64,000 bases of DNA, from positions 1 to 64,000 of the forward strand of contig OMXC01000003.1 of the NCBI GenBank assembly GCA_900314925.1, written 5' to 3'. Source of the DNA: an uncultured Bacteroidales bacterium (GTDB lineage Bacteria; Bacteroidota; Bacteroidia; Bacteroidales; P3). The notes beneath the pieces were generated by a model that had not been told where the DNA came from, made no database searches, and saw nothing but the letters and a program-made list of their open reading frames with translations. The first letter of the stretch is position 1. Every line of letters begins with the position of its first letter. A program made the translations under genes and the position numbers. Shown in pieces: positions 33,085-42,214 of the stretch.

Positions 33085-34729
33085 AGGGCGACGGTTTCGG
33101 CACCTTGACGGGGAACCACGAGCGCACGGGCTGGTCGAGGCCGAGGCCGTTCATATAGTTATATGTGGCTAACCGCAGGGCAGCCCCGACGGCCTCAATG
33201 TCGTAGGGGAACTGAGGCTCCCAGTCCACCTCGTTGTTGCAGAATGGATTGGGGGCCTTGGTCATGCGGCGTGCGCCGTAGCGTTCGGGGTTGAGGCCGC
33301 TTGGCGAGTGGCAGGTCATGGCGTAGCGGTGCCAGAAGGCGCTCTGCACGATGCCCTCGTCGAACATGCGCCGCACGGTCTCGAGGGCGTCCACGCTCTC
33401 TTGCAGCGTCTCGGTGGGGAAGCCGTACATGAGGTATGTGTGCACCATGATGCCTGCGTTGCGCAGGTGTCGGCAGGCCTCTACGGTCTGGTGTATGGTG
33501 ACGCCTTTGTCTATAAGCTTCAGCAGGCGGTCGCTGGCCACCTCGAGGCCGCCGCTCACGGCCACCATGCCGGCTTCGGCCAGCAGGTCGCACAGTTCGG
33601 CGGTATAGGCCCGCTCGAAGCGTATGTTGCCCCAGAAGCTGACTGCCAGGCCTCGCCGCAGTATTTCTTCGGCCACCTCCTTGAGGAGCTTGGGGGGCAG
33701 GGCCTCGTCGACGAAGTGGAAGCCCGTGCGGTGTGTCTGCTCCATGATGCGCTCCATGTGGTCCACAACGGTGGCGGCCGCGGGAGCGTGATAGTTGCCG
33801 ATATAGTCGAGCGAGGTGTCGCAGAAGGCGCAGCGGTGCCAGTAGCAGCCGTGTGCCATCACCATCTTGTTCCATCGGCCCTGGCTCCAGAGGCGGTGCA
33901 TGGGGTTCGTCATCTCGGTGAGCGAGAGGTATTTGTCTAACGGCAGGTCGCTGAAGTCGGGGCAGAAGCTGTCGGCATCTTTGCAGCCGTCGATCTTCAC
34001 CTCGTGGCAGAACTCATAGATGCGCCGATCGCTCAGCTGCCGCCATTCCGTGTTCGGGAAGCCGCCGCCTATCTCCACGGTGGCTTGCGTGTTGGCTTTC
34101 AGCCACTGGCCGCAGCGCAGGGCTCCGTAGAGGCAGCCGGGGAAGGGGACGGTGAGGCACACCTTGTCGGGGCGGAAGTCATTGACAACGGCCTCCAGCA
34201 GGTGCAGCATGATGGCGTCGACGGCGGAGGGGGCGTTTTGCAGCTCGTTGTAGAGGGGGTCGAACGTCGGCGCGTCGTTGGAGAGGTACTCTGCGTAGCG
34301 AACGAGGTCGAAGTGTCGGTCTACGTGTTCGCGTATATAGTCGGCGATGTCTTCGATGAAAAGCGTGGCGAGGTGCATGGCCTTGTCGGTGACGCCGCTG
34401 ACGCCGAACGACCATTCAAGGTTGTCCTCGTCCAGCTGCCCGAAGCGTTGGCCTTCAGGCAGGAGGCTTCTGTTGGCGATCCGCGGCCCCAGGGTGTCGT
34501 CCTGCCCGCGCAGGAAGCGCTTGACGGGCTCTATCAGCCGTGCCTGCTCGCCGAGGCCGATGCCTGACAGAAAGTCGGGCGACAGGACCCTGTCGGCCAC
34601 CTCGATGCCGAGGTCCACTTGTCGCGTCGGGTGACCCTCAGCGCTGTAAAATGCTTTGAGATAGGCTGTGGCGGGGTAGGGGGTGTTGAGCTGTGTCAAC
34701 GGCGGTGTGATGAGCAGTATTCTTCCCAT
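33071..34729 (-). CDS. B12-binding radical SAM protein with a CX4CX2C motif
   Basis: 552 residues. N-terminal cobalamin-binding-type domain (MGRILLITPPLTQLNTPYPA, PDKVCLTVPFPGCLYGALRC, TVEIGGGFPNT), then a radical SAM core with the cluster motif GCYWHRCAFC and later GLEVASDRLLKLIDKGVTI and TYLMYGFPTETLQES. The cysteines are spaced CX4CX2C, not the usual CX3CX2C. This class carries out radical methylation or rearrangement chemistry with cobalamin and SAM; substrate unknown. Monocistronic with a clear promoter (34780-34810). Its 3' end overlaps the receptor gene. Confidence 0.87.
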   Translation of the reverse strand: MGRILLITPPLTQLNTPYPATAYLKAFYSAEGHPTRQVDLGIEVADRVLSPDFLSGIGLGEQARLIEPVKRFLRGQDDTLGPRIANRSLLPEGQRFGQLDEDNLEWSFGVSGVTDKAMHLATLFIEDIADYIREHVDRHFDLVRYAEYLSNDAPTFDPLYNELQNAPSAVDAIMLHLLEAVVNDFRPDKVCLTVPFPGCLYGALRCGQWLKANTQATVEIGGGFPNTEWRQLSDRRIYEFCHEVKIDGCKDADSFCPDFSDLPLDKYLSLTEMTNPMHRLWSQGRWNKMVMAHGCYWHRCAFCDTSLDYIGNYHAPAAATVVDHMERIMEQTHRTGFHFVDEALPPKLLKEVAEEILRRGLAVSFWGNIRFERAYTAELCDLLAEAGMVAVSGGLEVASDRLLKLIDKGVTIHQTVEACRHLRNAGIMVHTYLMYGFPTETLQESVDALETVRRMFDEGIVQSAFWHRYAMTCHSPSGLNPERYGARRMTKAPNPFCNNEVDWEPQFPYDIEAVGAALRLATYNYMNGLGLDQPVRSWFPVKVPKPSPSIQY

Positions 34730-34779
34730 GTTGTTATCGGTGCATCGGGTCTTTCGCTGATTGTGTGTCTTTCAAAATG

Positions 34780-34810
34780 CAAAGATACGAACAATTCCCG
34801 ACATGGCAAA
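34780..34810 (-). promoter_or_regulatory. Promoter of the radical SAM gene
   Basis: Minus-strand TTTG (34810-34807) and TATCTTTG (34787-34780) with a 19-nt spacer, about 50 nt before the start codon. Confidence 0.82.
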
Positions 34811-34837
34811 ATAATGTTTTGTGCATCGTAGCCGGTA

Positions 34838-34930
34838 CGGCCCCCCTTCGGCCCCTCTACGACCCTTCTACGGCCTTCCACTGAAGAACGGCCGAAGGGG
34901 GTCCGTAGGGGCTCCGTAGGGGCTCCGTGC
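34838..34930. repeat. Family A flank-type repeat, minimal core
   Basis: Units CCCTTCGGCC, CCTCTACGACC and CTTCTACGGCC on the left face CCGAAGGGGG, CCGTAGGGGC and CCGTAGGGGC on the right. In the middle is the short core CTTCCACTGAAGAACGGCC. The copy at 47985-48045 has the same short core. Together these form a variant of family A in which the 11-nt units have shrunk to one. No gene lies in 34931-35045. Confidence 0.8.
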
Positions 34931-35045
34931 AAAAAGCGCCGTTTGCGGCTGTCGGCGGCGGTGGGTCGGCCTGCCGTTGTCGGCGGCGCTTTAACGCCTG
35001 AGCAGCAGTGCTATCCGCGGGTGTTGATATATTGTTTAATATTTT

Positions 35046-35078
35046 TTTGTGCGGATTGTAATAATGTTTGTATCTTTG
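35046..35078 (+). promoter_or_regulatory. Promoter of the acyltransferase gene
   Basis: TTTG 35046-35049 and TATCTTTG 35071-35078, 21-nt spacer. The ATG at 35088 is only about 10 nt after the -7 box, so the transcript is nearly leaderless. Confidence 0.8.
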
Positions 35079-35087
35079 CAGTCTGAA

Positions 35088-35657
35088 ATGAGACGTATCT
35101 GGATTGCAATAGTAAGGTTATTAGGCTGGAAGTTCCATCTGCCAGACCTTGACAAACGCCCCGAGCTGCGGCGTTGTATCTTCGTGGTGGCGCCGCATAC
35201 GGCCATTGCCGACTTCACCATCGGTGCGGCATACCTGTGGTCGATGGATGTGAACGGACATGTGTTCATCAAGAAGGAGTTTTTCCGCTGGCCGCTGAAG
35301 GGATTGATGCTGAAGAACGGCTGCATACCCATAGACCGCGGCAACCGTCACAACGGCATGATAGAGTCGGCCGTGAGGGAGTTTGCCAAAGGGGGTACGT
35401 TCTCCATCGCCATCACGCCGGAGGCCACGCGCAAGCCGGTGCGCCGCTGGAAGCGCGGCTTCTGGGAGATTGCCCATCAGGCCGGTGTGCCGTTGGTGCC
35501 GGCATTCATAGATTTCCGCAAAAAGGAGATAGGCCTCGGCGAGACTATCTGGACTACCGACGACTACGAAGCCGACCTGCAGAGGGTGTGGAGCCTGTAC
35601 AGGAAAGAGCTGGCGAAATACCCGGAGCGGTTTGTCGAGTATAATGATGTGCGATGA
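35088..35657 (+). CDS. Lysophospholipid acyltransferase-like protein (PlsC fold)
   Basis: 189 residues from the ATG at 35088; an upstream in-frame ATG at 35049 lies before the promoter and is rejected. The acyltransferase HX4D motif is HTAIAD in VVAPHTAIADFTIGA, followed by FIKKEFFRWPLKGLMLKNGC, IPIDRGNRHNGMI and FSIAITPEATRKPVRRWKRG, corresponding to blocks II-IV of PlsC-like enzymes. It probably transfers an acyl group in phospholipid or lipid A-type metabolism at the inner membrane. The short length and block IV (ITPEATR) match a Bacteroidetes subgroup whose exact substrate is unclear. Confidence 0.87.
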   Translation: MRRIWIAIVRLLGWKFHLPDLDKRPELRRCIFVVAPHTAIADFTIGAAYLWSMDVNGHVFIKKEFFRWPLKGLMLKNGCIPIDRGNRHNGMIESAVREFAKGGTFSIAITPEATRKPVRRWKRGFWEIAHQAGVPLVPAFIDFRKKEIGLGETIWTTDDYEADLQRVWSLYRKELAKYPERFVEYNDVR

Positions 35658-35707
35658 ATGGCTTTTTGTCTCTTAACCTACAAACACTGAATACTAAACA
35701 CTAAAAT

Positions 35708-38700
35708 ATGGTTAGAAGAATTTTTGTTGAGAAGAAGGCGGCCTACGCTGTGAAGGCGAAGGAACTGAAGAACGAAATGAGCGAATACCTCGGCATCGAG
35801 GCCGAGGAGGTGCGCGTGCTTATACGCTATGACGTGGAGAATGTCAGCGACAAGACTTTCGCACAGGCCAAGCAGACCGTGTTCAGCGAACCGCCGGTGG
35901 ACGATGTGTACGAGGAGAGCTTCCCGCACAAGGAAGGCGATTTCTGCTTCACGGTGGAGTATCTCCCCGGCCAGTTCGACCAGCGCGCCGACAGCGCCGA
36001 GCAGTGTGTCAAGCTGCTCAGCGACAGCGAGGAACCCATCATCAAGAGCGCCACCACATACGTCGTCGGCGGCAAGCTCACCGAGGAGCAGCGCCAGGCT
36101 GTGGTGAAGCATTGCGTGAACCCCGTCGACAGCCGTGTGACCGACGAGCCCAAGCCGGCAACGCTGGAGGACCGCTTCGACGAGCCTGCCGACGTGATTG
36201 TCTTCGACGGCTTCAAGGATATGGGCGAGCAGCAGCTGAAGGAGCTGTACGACGGCCTGGGGCTGGCTATGACATTCGCCGACTTCAAGCACATACAGCG
36301 CTATTTCCACGACGAGGAGAAGCGCAACCCCACGATGACGGAGATACGTGTGCTCGACACCTACTGGAGCGACCACTGCCGTCACACCACCTTCGCCACC
36401 GAGCTGAAGGACGTGAAGTTTGACGAGGGCTACTACAAACCCCTTATCGAGGGCGCCTTCCAGCAATACCTTGCCGACCACAAGGAGCAGTACGTCGGCC
36501 GCAACGACAAGTACGTCTGCCTGATGGACATCGGCACGCTTGCCGCCAAGCGGCTGAAGAAGGCCGGCATCCTCGACGACCAGGAGCCGAGCGACGAGAT
36601 CAACGCGTGCTCAATCGTGGTGCCTGTGGTCATCGATGGCAATAAGGAGGAGTGGCTCATCAACTTCAAGAACGAGACCCACAACCACCCGACGGAGATA
36701 GAGCCCTTCGGCGGCGCTGCCACCTGCCTCGGCGGCTGCATCCGCGACCCGCTCTCCGGCCGCACCTACGTCTACCAGGCCATGCGCGTCACCGGTGCCG
36801 CCGACCCCACGAAGCCCCTGGACGAGACGCTGCCCGGCAAGCTGCCGCAGCGCAAGATCGTCACCACCGCCGCCCACGGCTACAGCAGCTATGGCAACCA
36901 GATAGGCCTGGCCACGGGCTTGGTGAACGAGATATACCACCCCAACTATGTGGCCAAGCGCATGGAGATCGGCGCCGTCATCGCCGCCGCCCCGCGCCGC
37001 GCCGTGCAGCGCCTTACGAGTGACCCCGGCGACGTCATCATCCTGCTGGGCGGCCGCACCGGCCGTGACGGTATCGGCGGTGCCACCGGAGCCTCGAAGA
37101 GCCACACCACCAAGAGCCTCACCACCTGTGGCGCCGAGGTGCAGAAAGGCAACGCCCCAACGGAGCGCAAGATACAGCGCCTGTTCCGCCGCGAGGAGGT
37201 GTCGCATATCATCAAGAAGTGCAACGACTTCGGCGCCGGCGGCGTCAGCGTGGCCATCGGCGAGCTGGCCGACGGCCTGCAGATAAACCTCGACCGTGTG
37301 CCCAAGAAATACGCCGGCCTTGACGGCACCGAGCTGGCCATCAGCGAGAGCCAGGAGCGCATGGCTGTGGTGGTGGACCCGAAGGATGTGGACCTCATGC
37401 TGAAGTATGCCGACGAGGAGAACCTCGAGGCCACCGTCGTGGCTACCGTCACCAAGGAGCCCCGCATGGTTATCAGCTGGCGTGGCAAGGAGATTGTCAA
37501 CCTCAGCCGCCGCTTCATAGACACCAACGGTGCCCATCAGGAGACCACCGTCTCGGTCTCCATGCCCACCGAGCCCATTAAACCCATTCAGCCCACTAAA
37601 CCTATCAAAGACCTCTGGCTGCAGACTCTCGGCGACCTCAACGTCTGCTCGCAGAAGGGTCTTGTGGAGATGTTCGACAGCTCGATAGGCGCCGGCAGCG
37701 TGGTGATGCCCTACGGCGGCAAGTACCAGCTGACACCCACGCAGAGTATGGTCGGCAAGCTGCCGCTGCTCGACGGCAAGTGTGACACCGTGACCATCAT
37801 GAGCTATGGCATGGACCCCTACCAGACATCGTGGAGCCCATTCCACGGCGCCGCCTACGCCGTGCTGTCGTCGGTGGCCAAGATTGCCGCCGCCGGCGGC
37901 GATGCCAGCCGTGTGCGCCTCACCTTCCAGGAATACTTCAAGAAGCTTGGCAACGACCCATACCGCTGGGGCGAGCCCTTCGCCGCCCTGCTGGGTGCCT
38001 ACAACGCCCAGATGGGGCTGAAGCTGCCCGCCATCGGTGGCAAGGACTCCATGAGCGGCACCTTCAACGACATCGACGTGCCGCCGACGCTCTGCTCCTT
38101 CGCCGTGGGCATCAGCGACCTGCAGCATGTCGTCACCCCCGAACTGAAGCAGGCCGGCAACAAGCTCGTGCTGCTCGACATCAAGGAGAAGGAGTTCGGC
38201 ATGCCCGACTATGAGGATGCCCTCGGCCAGTACGCCGCCCTGCGCAAAGCCATCGAGGCTGGCCGAGTGAAGAGCACCTATGCCATCGGCTTCGGAGGCA
38301 TCATAGAGGCCGTCAGCAAGATGGCCTTCGGAAACAAGCTGGGCGTGGAGCTCACCGCCACCGCCGACCTCGCCGCCTGCTGTGGCATCGGCTTGGCCGA
38401 CAAGCACTACGGCTGGATTGTCGCCGAAGTGGCCGATGCCGGCAACCTGCCGTTCCGCTGCACACAGATTGGCGAAGTGACGGCAGAGCCGGTGTTCGAG
38501 GTGGCAGGCGAGAAGATAAGCCTCGAGGAAGCCCTTGCCGCATGGCAGAAGACCCTTGAGGGCGTCTTCCCCACCAGAAGCACAGCCACCGCTGGCACCA
38601 TCAAGCCTGTAGAGCCCGTCGGCTTCAAGGATATCTATGTGTGCAAACACAAGGTGGCCAAGCCGCACGTCTTCATCCCCGCCTTCCCCGGCACCAACTG

Positions 38701-39457
38701 CGAGTATGACTCCGCCCGCGCCTTCAACCGTGCCGGTGCCGAGAGCGAGATCATCGTCTTCCGCAACCAGAACGGCCAGCAGATACGTGAGAGCGTGGAC
38801 GCATACGTCGACGCCATCCGCCGCAGCCAGATAGTCATGATTCCCGGCGGTTTCAGCGCCGGCGACGAGCCCGAAGGCAGCGCCAAGTTCATCACCAGCG
38901 TCTTCCGCAACCAGCGTATCGCCGACGCCGTGATGGAGCTCCTCAGCAAGCGCGACGGCCTGATGCTGGGCATCTGCAACGGCTTCCAGGCCTTGGTGAA
39001 GCTCGGCCTCGTGCCTTACGGCGAGATACGTCCGCAGGCCGTGGATGCCCCCACGCTTACCTTCAACACTATAGGCCGCCACCAGAGCAAGATGGCCTAC
39101 ACGCGCGTCACCTCCAACCTCAGCCCGTGGCTGCGCAAAGCCGAGCTGGGTGCCACCTACGTCATCCCCATTTCGCACGGCGAGGGCCGCTTCGTCGCCC
39201 CGCAGGAGTGGATAGACCGCCTGTTCAAGAACGGCCAGGTGGCCACGCAGTATGTAGACCTGCAGGGCAACCCCACCATGGACGAAGAGTACAACATGAA
39301 CGGCAGCTTCATGGCCATCGAGGGCATCACCAGCCCCGACGGGCGCGTCTTCGGCAAGATGGGCCACAGCGAGCGCCGCAGCAAAGGCAGCGCACTCAAC
39401 ATCTACGGCAACGACGACCAGCAGATCTTCGAGAGCGGCGTGCAGTACTTCAAATAA
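35708..39457 (+). CDS. purL: Phosphoribosylformylglycinamidine synthase PurL (large form)
   Basis: 1,249 residues, the single-chain form with both the synthetase and glutaminase parts. N-terminal PurS-like domain, then a synthetase core with TYWSDHCRHTTFATEL, NFKNETHNHPTEIEPFGGAA and KIVTTAAHGYSSYGNQIGLA. The C-terminal glutaminase domain has LMLGICNGFQALVKLGL (catalytic Cys) and ISHGEGRF. Purine synthesis step 4: FGAR to FGAM. Residues about 622-633 (PIKPIQPTKPIK) are an in-frame 9-nt repeat array between two domains. The gene follows a 50-nt gap after the acyltransferase and ends in a strong terminator. Confidence 0.97.
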   Translation: MVRRIFVEKKAAYAVKAKELKNEMSEYLGIEAEEVRVLIRYDVENVSDKTFAQAKQTVFSEPPVDDVYEESFPHKEGDFCFTVEYLPGQFDQRADSAEQCVKLLSDSEEPIIKSATTYVVGGKLTEEQRQAVVKHCVNPVDSRVTDEPKPATLEDRFDEPADVIVFDGFKDMGEQQLKELYDGLGLAMTFADFKHIQRYFHDEEKRNPTMTEIRVLDTYWSDHCRHTTFATELKDVKFDEGYYKPLIEGAFQQYLADHKEQYVGRNDKYVCLMDIGTLAAKRLKKAGILDDQEPSDEINACSIVVPVVIDGNKEEWLINFKNETHNHPTEIEPFGGAATCLGGCIRDPLSGRTYVYQAMRVTGAADPTKPLDETLPGKLPQRKIVTTAAHGYSSYGNQIGLATGLVNEIYHPNYVAKRMEIGAVIAAAPRRAVQRLTSDPGDVIILLGGRTGRDGIGGATGASKSHTTKSLTTCGAEVQKGNAPTERKIQRLFRREEVSHIIKKCNDFGAGGVSVAIGELADGLQINLDRVPKKYAGLDGTELAISESQERMAVVVDPKDVDLMLKYADEENLEATVVATVTKEPRMVISWRGKEIVNLSRRFIDTNGAHQETTVSVSMPTEPIKPIQPTKPIKDLWLQTLGDLNVCSQKGLVEMFDSSIGAGSVVMPYGGKYQLTPTQSMVGKLPLLDGKCDTVTIMSYGMDPYQTSWSPFHGAAYAVLSSVAKIAAAGGDASRVRLTFQEYFKKLGNDPYRWGEPFAALLGAYNAQMGLKLPAIGGKDSMSGTFNDIDVPPTLCSFAVGISDLQHVVTPELKQAGNKLVLLDIKEKEFGMPDYEDALGQYAALRKAIEAGRVKSTYAIGFGGIIEAVSKMAFGNKLGVELTATADLAACCGIGLADKHYGWIVAEVADAGNLPFRCTQIGEVTAEPVFEVAGEKISLEEALAAWQKTLEGVFPTRSTATAGTIKPVEPVGFKDIYVCKHKVAKPHVFIPAFPGTNCEYDSARAFNRAGAESEIIVFRNQNGQQIRESVDAYVDAIRRSQIVMIPGGFSAGDEPEGSAKFITSVFRNQRIADAVMELLSKRDGLMLGICNGFQALVKLGLVPYGEIRPQAVDAPTLTFNTIGRHQSKMAYTRVTSNLSPWLRKAELGATYVIPISHGEGRFVAPQEWIDRLFKNGQVATQYVDLQGNPTMDEEYNMNGSFMAIEGITSPDGRVFGKMGHSERRSKGSALNIYGNDDQQIFESGVQYFK

Positions 39458-39481
39458 ACCAAACATCGGAAACACATCATC

Positions 39482-39522
39482 AAGACGGGAGCGCTCACAA
39501 GTGAGGGTCTCCCGTCTTTTTT
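39482..39522 (+). terminator. Terminator of purL
   Basis: AAGACGGGAG (39482-39491) and CTCCCGTCTT (39509-39518) form a 10-bp stem followed by a T run. Confidence 0.88.
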
Positions 39523-39536
39523 AAAAAAGCATAGCC

Positions 39537-41900
39537 ATGAAACGGATACTATTGACCATCATGATAGGCCTGGCGGCATTCTCCGCCGCCTTCGGACAGA
39601 CGACGGACAGGAAGCTGAAGAGCCCCGACGGCAGGCTTGAAGCCCGCTTCTGCCTCCGCGACGGGGTGCCGCACTACGAGCTGAAGCGCGACGGCAAGCC
39701 CGTGGTGCTGGAGTCGCGCATGGGCTTCACGCTGGAGTGGCGCAAAAGCGACCTGGCAAGCCGTTTCCGTATTGCGAAGATGGACACCAGCAGCTTCGAC
39801 GAAGTGTGGCACCCCGTCTGGGGCGAGGAGGCCAATATCCGCAACCGTTACAACGAGATGGCTGTAACGCTCGTGCAGGACTTCTACCTCGACCATGAAG
39901 GCAAGCGCGTCGACAAGCCCACGGCGGTGGTCGTCCGCTTCCGCCTCTACGACGACGGCCTCGGTTTCCGCTACGAGTTCCCTACAGGCTCGTCGCTGGT
40001 CACCTTCTGGCTCACCGACGAGCTGACGGAGTTCCGCATGGCAGGCGACCACACGGCGTGGTGGATCCCCGGCGACTACGACACGCAGGAGTTCAACTAC
40101 ACCCAGAGCCGCCTCTCCGAGGTGAGCCGTCTGCACGACAATCCACACCTCACCGGCGGCTGGCCGTGGAAGAGCTTTTCCAACACCGGCCTGCAGACAG
40201 CTCTGCAGATGAAGACCGACGACGGCCTCTACGTCAATATCCACGAGGCCGCCGTGCTCGACTTCCCCACAATGAACCTCGACCTCGACGAGAGCACCTT
40301 CTCGCTCAAAGTGCACTTGACGCCTGATGCCACGGGATATGTCGGTCGTCTTACTTCTCCTTGCTATTCTCCCTGGAGGACAATCCAGGTCTGCGAGAGC
40401 GCCACCGATGTGCTGCGCTCGCGCCTCATCCTCAACCTCAACGAGCCCTGCGCCCTGGAGGACGTCAGCTGGATACACCCGGTGAAATACATGGGTGTGT
40501 GGTGGGAGATGATCAGCGACCACAGCACTTGGGGCTACACCAACGACTTCCCCAGCGTGCGCCTGCCGGGCGACCCCTCGCTGCCGCCGAGCCTGCAGGG
40601 CACCATCACCGACTACGGCAAGGCCAAGCCCCACGGCCGCCACGGAGCCAACAACGCCAACGTGCGCCGCTACATCGACTTCGCCGCCGAGCACGGCTTC
40701 GACGCCCTCCTCATTGAGGGCTGGAACATCGGCTGGGAAGACTGGTACGGCAAGGACAAGGACTACGTCTTCGACTTCCAGACCCCTTATCCCGACTTCG
40801 ACCTGCCGGCGCTCAACGAGTACGCCCACCGCAAAGGCATCCGCCTCATCATGCATCACGAAAGCAGCTCGTCGGTCTCCAACTACGAGCGCTTCATGGA
40901 GCCTGCCTACAACCTCATGAACCGCTACGGCTACGACGCCGTCAAGAGCGGCTATGTGGGCCACATCGTGCCCCACGGCGAGCACCACTACAGCCAGCCC
41001 ATCATCAACCACTACCACCGCGCCATCGTCGAGGCCGCCAAGCACAAAATCATGGTCAACGCCCACGAGGCCGTGCGCCCCACGGGCCTCTGCCGCACAT
41101 GGCCCAACATGATAGGCAACGAGAGCGCCATGGGCACCGAGTTCCGCGGGAGAATCAATCCCGGCCACACCACCATCCTGCCCTTCACACGTTTGCAGGG
41201 TGGCCCGATGGACTACACCCCCGGCATCTTCGAGACCGACATGGAGAAGAACGCCCCCTGGAACCGCGACCTGATGCGCCACACCATCTGCAACCAGCTG
41301 GGCCTCTACGTCACCTTCTACTCGCCGCTGCAGATGGCCGCCGACTTCCCCGAGCACTACGAGCCCCACATGGACGCCTTCCAGTTCATCAAGGACGTGG
41401 CCGTCGACTGGGACACCAGCATTTATATCGCCGCCGAAATCGGCGACTATATCGTCACCGCCCGCCACCCGAAGACCTCCACCCTCAACCTCGCCGCCGA
41501 CGGCGTGGGCACCCTCGCCGACGGCAAGAAAGGCGTCGTCAGCAACACCGCCCGCTTCGTCTACGCCATCCCCGACTCAATTTCAATTTTCAATTTTCAA
41601 TTTTCAACTCCCAAAGACGTATGGTACATCGGCGGTGTCACCGACGAGCAGGCCCGCGAGGTGGAGGTGAAGCTCGACTTCCTCAAGCCCGGCGTCAAGT
41701 ACGAGGCCACCATCTACGCCGACGCCAAGGACGCCAGCGGCTACGTTTCGGATGTGCATATCGGCTGGGAAGCCGCCCGCGCCGAGGGCTACAACCCCAA
41801 GGCCTACACCATCACCAAGAAGACGGTCACCAGCAAGAGCAAACTGAAGCTCCGCATGGCCCCCTGCGGAGGCTTCGCCGTCAGCATCCGCGAACGGTAG
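39537..41900 (+). CDS. GH97 family alpha-glucosidase (SusB-like)
   Basis: 787 residues with a signal peptide (MKRILLTIMIGLAAFSAAFG). Motifs of GH97: RYEFPTGSSLVTFWLTDELT, DFAAEHGFDALLIEGWNIGW, IMHHESSSSV, MVNAHEAVRPTGL and RTWPNMIGNESAMGTEF. Glu442, Glu511 and Glu535 stand at a constant +3 offset from the catalytic and calcium-site glutamates I recall for Bacteroides SusB (439, 508, 532), which points to the inverting alpha-glucosidase branch. It likely cuts alpha-glucans in the periplasm. A 7-nt repeat array at 41578-41608 encodes SISIFNFQFST between domains. It is not next to SusC/SusD genes. Confidence 0.93.
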   Translation: MKRILLTIMIGLAAFSAAFGQTTDRKLKSPDGRLEARFCLRDGVPHYELKRDGKPVVLESRMGFTLEWRKSDLASRFRIAKMDTSSFDEVWHPVWGEEANIRNRYNEMAVTLVQDFYLDHEGKRVDKPTAVVVRFRLYDDGLGFRYEFPTGSSLVTFWLTDELTEFRMAGDHTAWWIPGDYDTQEFNYTQSRLSEVSRLHDNPHLTGGWPWKSFSNTGLQTALQMKTDDGLYVNIHEAAVLDFPTMNLDLDESTFSLKVHLTPDATGYVGRLTSPCYSPWRTIQVCESATDVLRSRLILNLNEPCALEDVSWIHPVKYMGVWWEMISDHSTWGYTNDFPSVRLPGDPSLPPSLQGTITDYGKAKPHGRHGANNANVRRYIDFAAEHGFDALLIEGWNIGWEDWYGKDKDYVFDFQTPYPDFDLPALNEYAHRKGIRLIMHHESSSSVSNYERFMEPAYNLMNRYGYDAVKSGYVGHIVPHGEHHYSQPIINHYHRAIVEAAKHKIMVNAHEAVRPTGLCRTWPNMIGNESAMGTEFRGRINPGHTTILPFTRLQGGPMDYTPGIFETDMEKNAPWNRDLMRHTICNQLGLYVTFYSPLQMAADFPEHYEPHMDAFQFIKDVAVDWDTSIYIAAEIGDYIVTARHPKTSTLNLAADGVGTLADGKKGVVSNTARFVYAIPDSISIFNFQFSTPKDVWYIGGVTDEQAREVEVKLDFLKPGVKYEATIYADAKDASGYVSDVHIGWEAARAEGYNPKAYTITKKTVTSKSKLKLRMAPCGGFAVSIRER
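41578..41608. repeat. 7-nt repeat array (TCAATTT) inside the GH97 gene
   Basis: Four copies of TCAATTT or a one-base variant lie in frame within a coding region otherwise rich in G and C, encoding SISIFNFQFST. Because the array is a sharp AT-rich island in codon use, it appears inserted. Confidence 0.82.
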
Positions 41901-41998
41901 AGCCGCACAGCCCCGCCGCCTCCGGCCCCGCACCGCCCCCCACAGGCGTGGTGCGGGGCTTCTTGTGCATCCGTATTTCCACGCTCCGCGCACCGTCA

Positions 41999-42088
41999 TA
42001 TCAACGATACTTCAACGATACATCGACGATATTTCGACGATGTGCATCGTTGATGTATCGTTGAAATATCGTTGAAGTATCGTTGAAA
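41999..42088. repeat. Family B palindromic element of 11-nt units
   Basis: The left arm holds four units of the form (A/T)TCAACGATAC and the right arm four units of ATCGTTGAAGT, with an imperfect complementary match over more than 40 nt around TGC at 42042-42044. Sequence is unrelated to family A, but unit length and architecture are the same. Lies between the GH97 and GH78 genes in a 314-bp gap, with the tandem promoter of the next gene on its right. Confidence 0.88.
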
Positions 42089-42175
42089 TGAAGGTGGAAA
42101 ATGGGTGCAACTGGCGTGTAACGCGCTTTTTGGCGGCTGGCGTGGATTTTCTTCCTGCATCTCGGAAAATATGCG

Positions 42176-42205
42176 TATCTTTGCAGTCGGAAATTTGTAT
42201 CTTTG
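42176..42205 (+). promoter_or_regulatory. Duplicated promoter -7 region of the GH78 gene
   Basis: GTATCTTTGCAGTCGGAAAT occurs at 42175-42194 and again at 42197-42216. Both carry TATCTTTG (42176-42183; 42198-42205). The second copy runs into the start codon, so its transcript would be nearly leaderless. Confidence 0.75.
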
Positions 42206-42214
42206 CAGTCGGAA

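Noticed and set aside
35678..36481. Minus-strand open frame over the start of purL
   Set aside because: Antisense shadow; purL domains on the plus strand are unmistakable.
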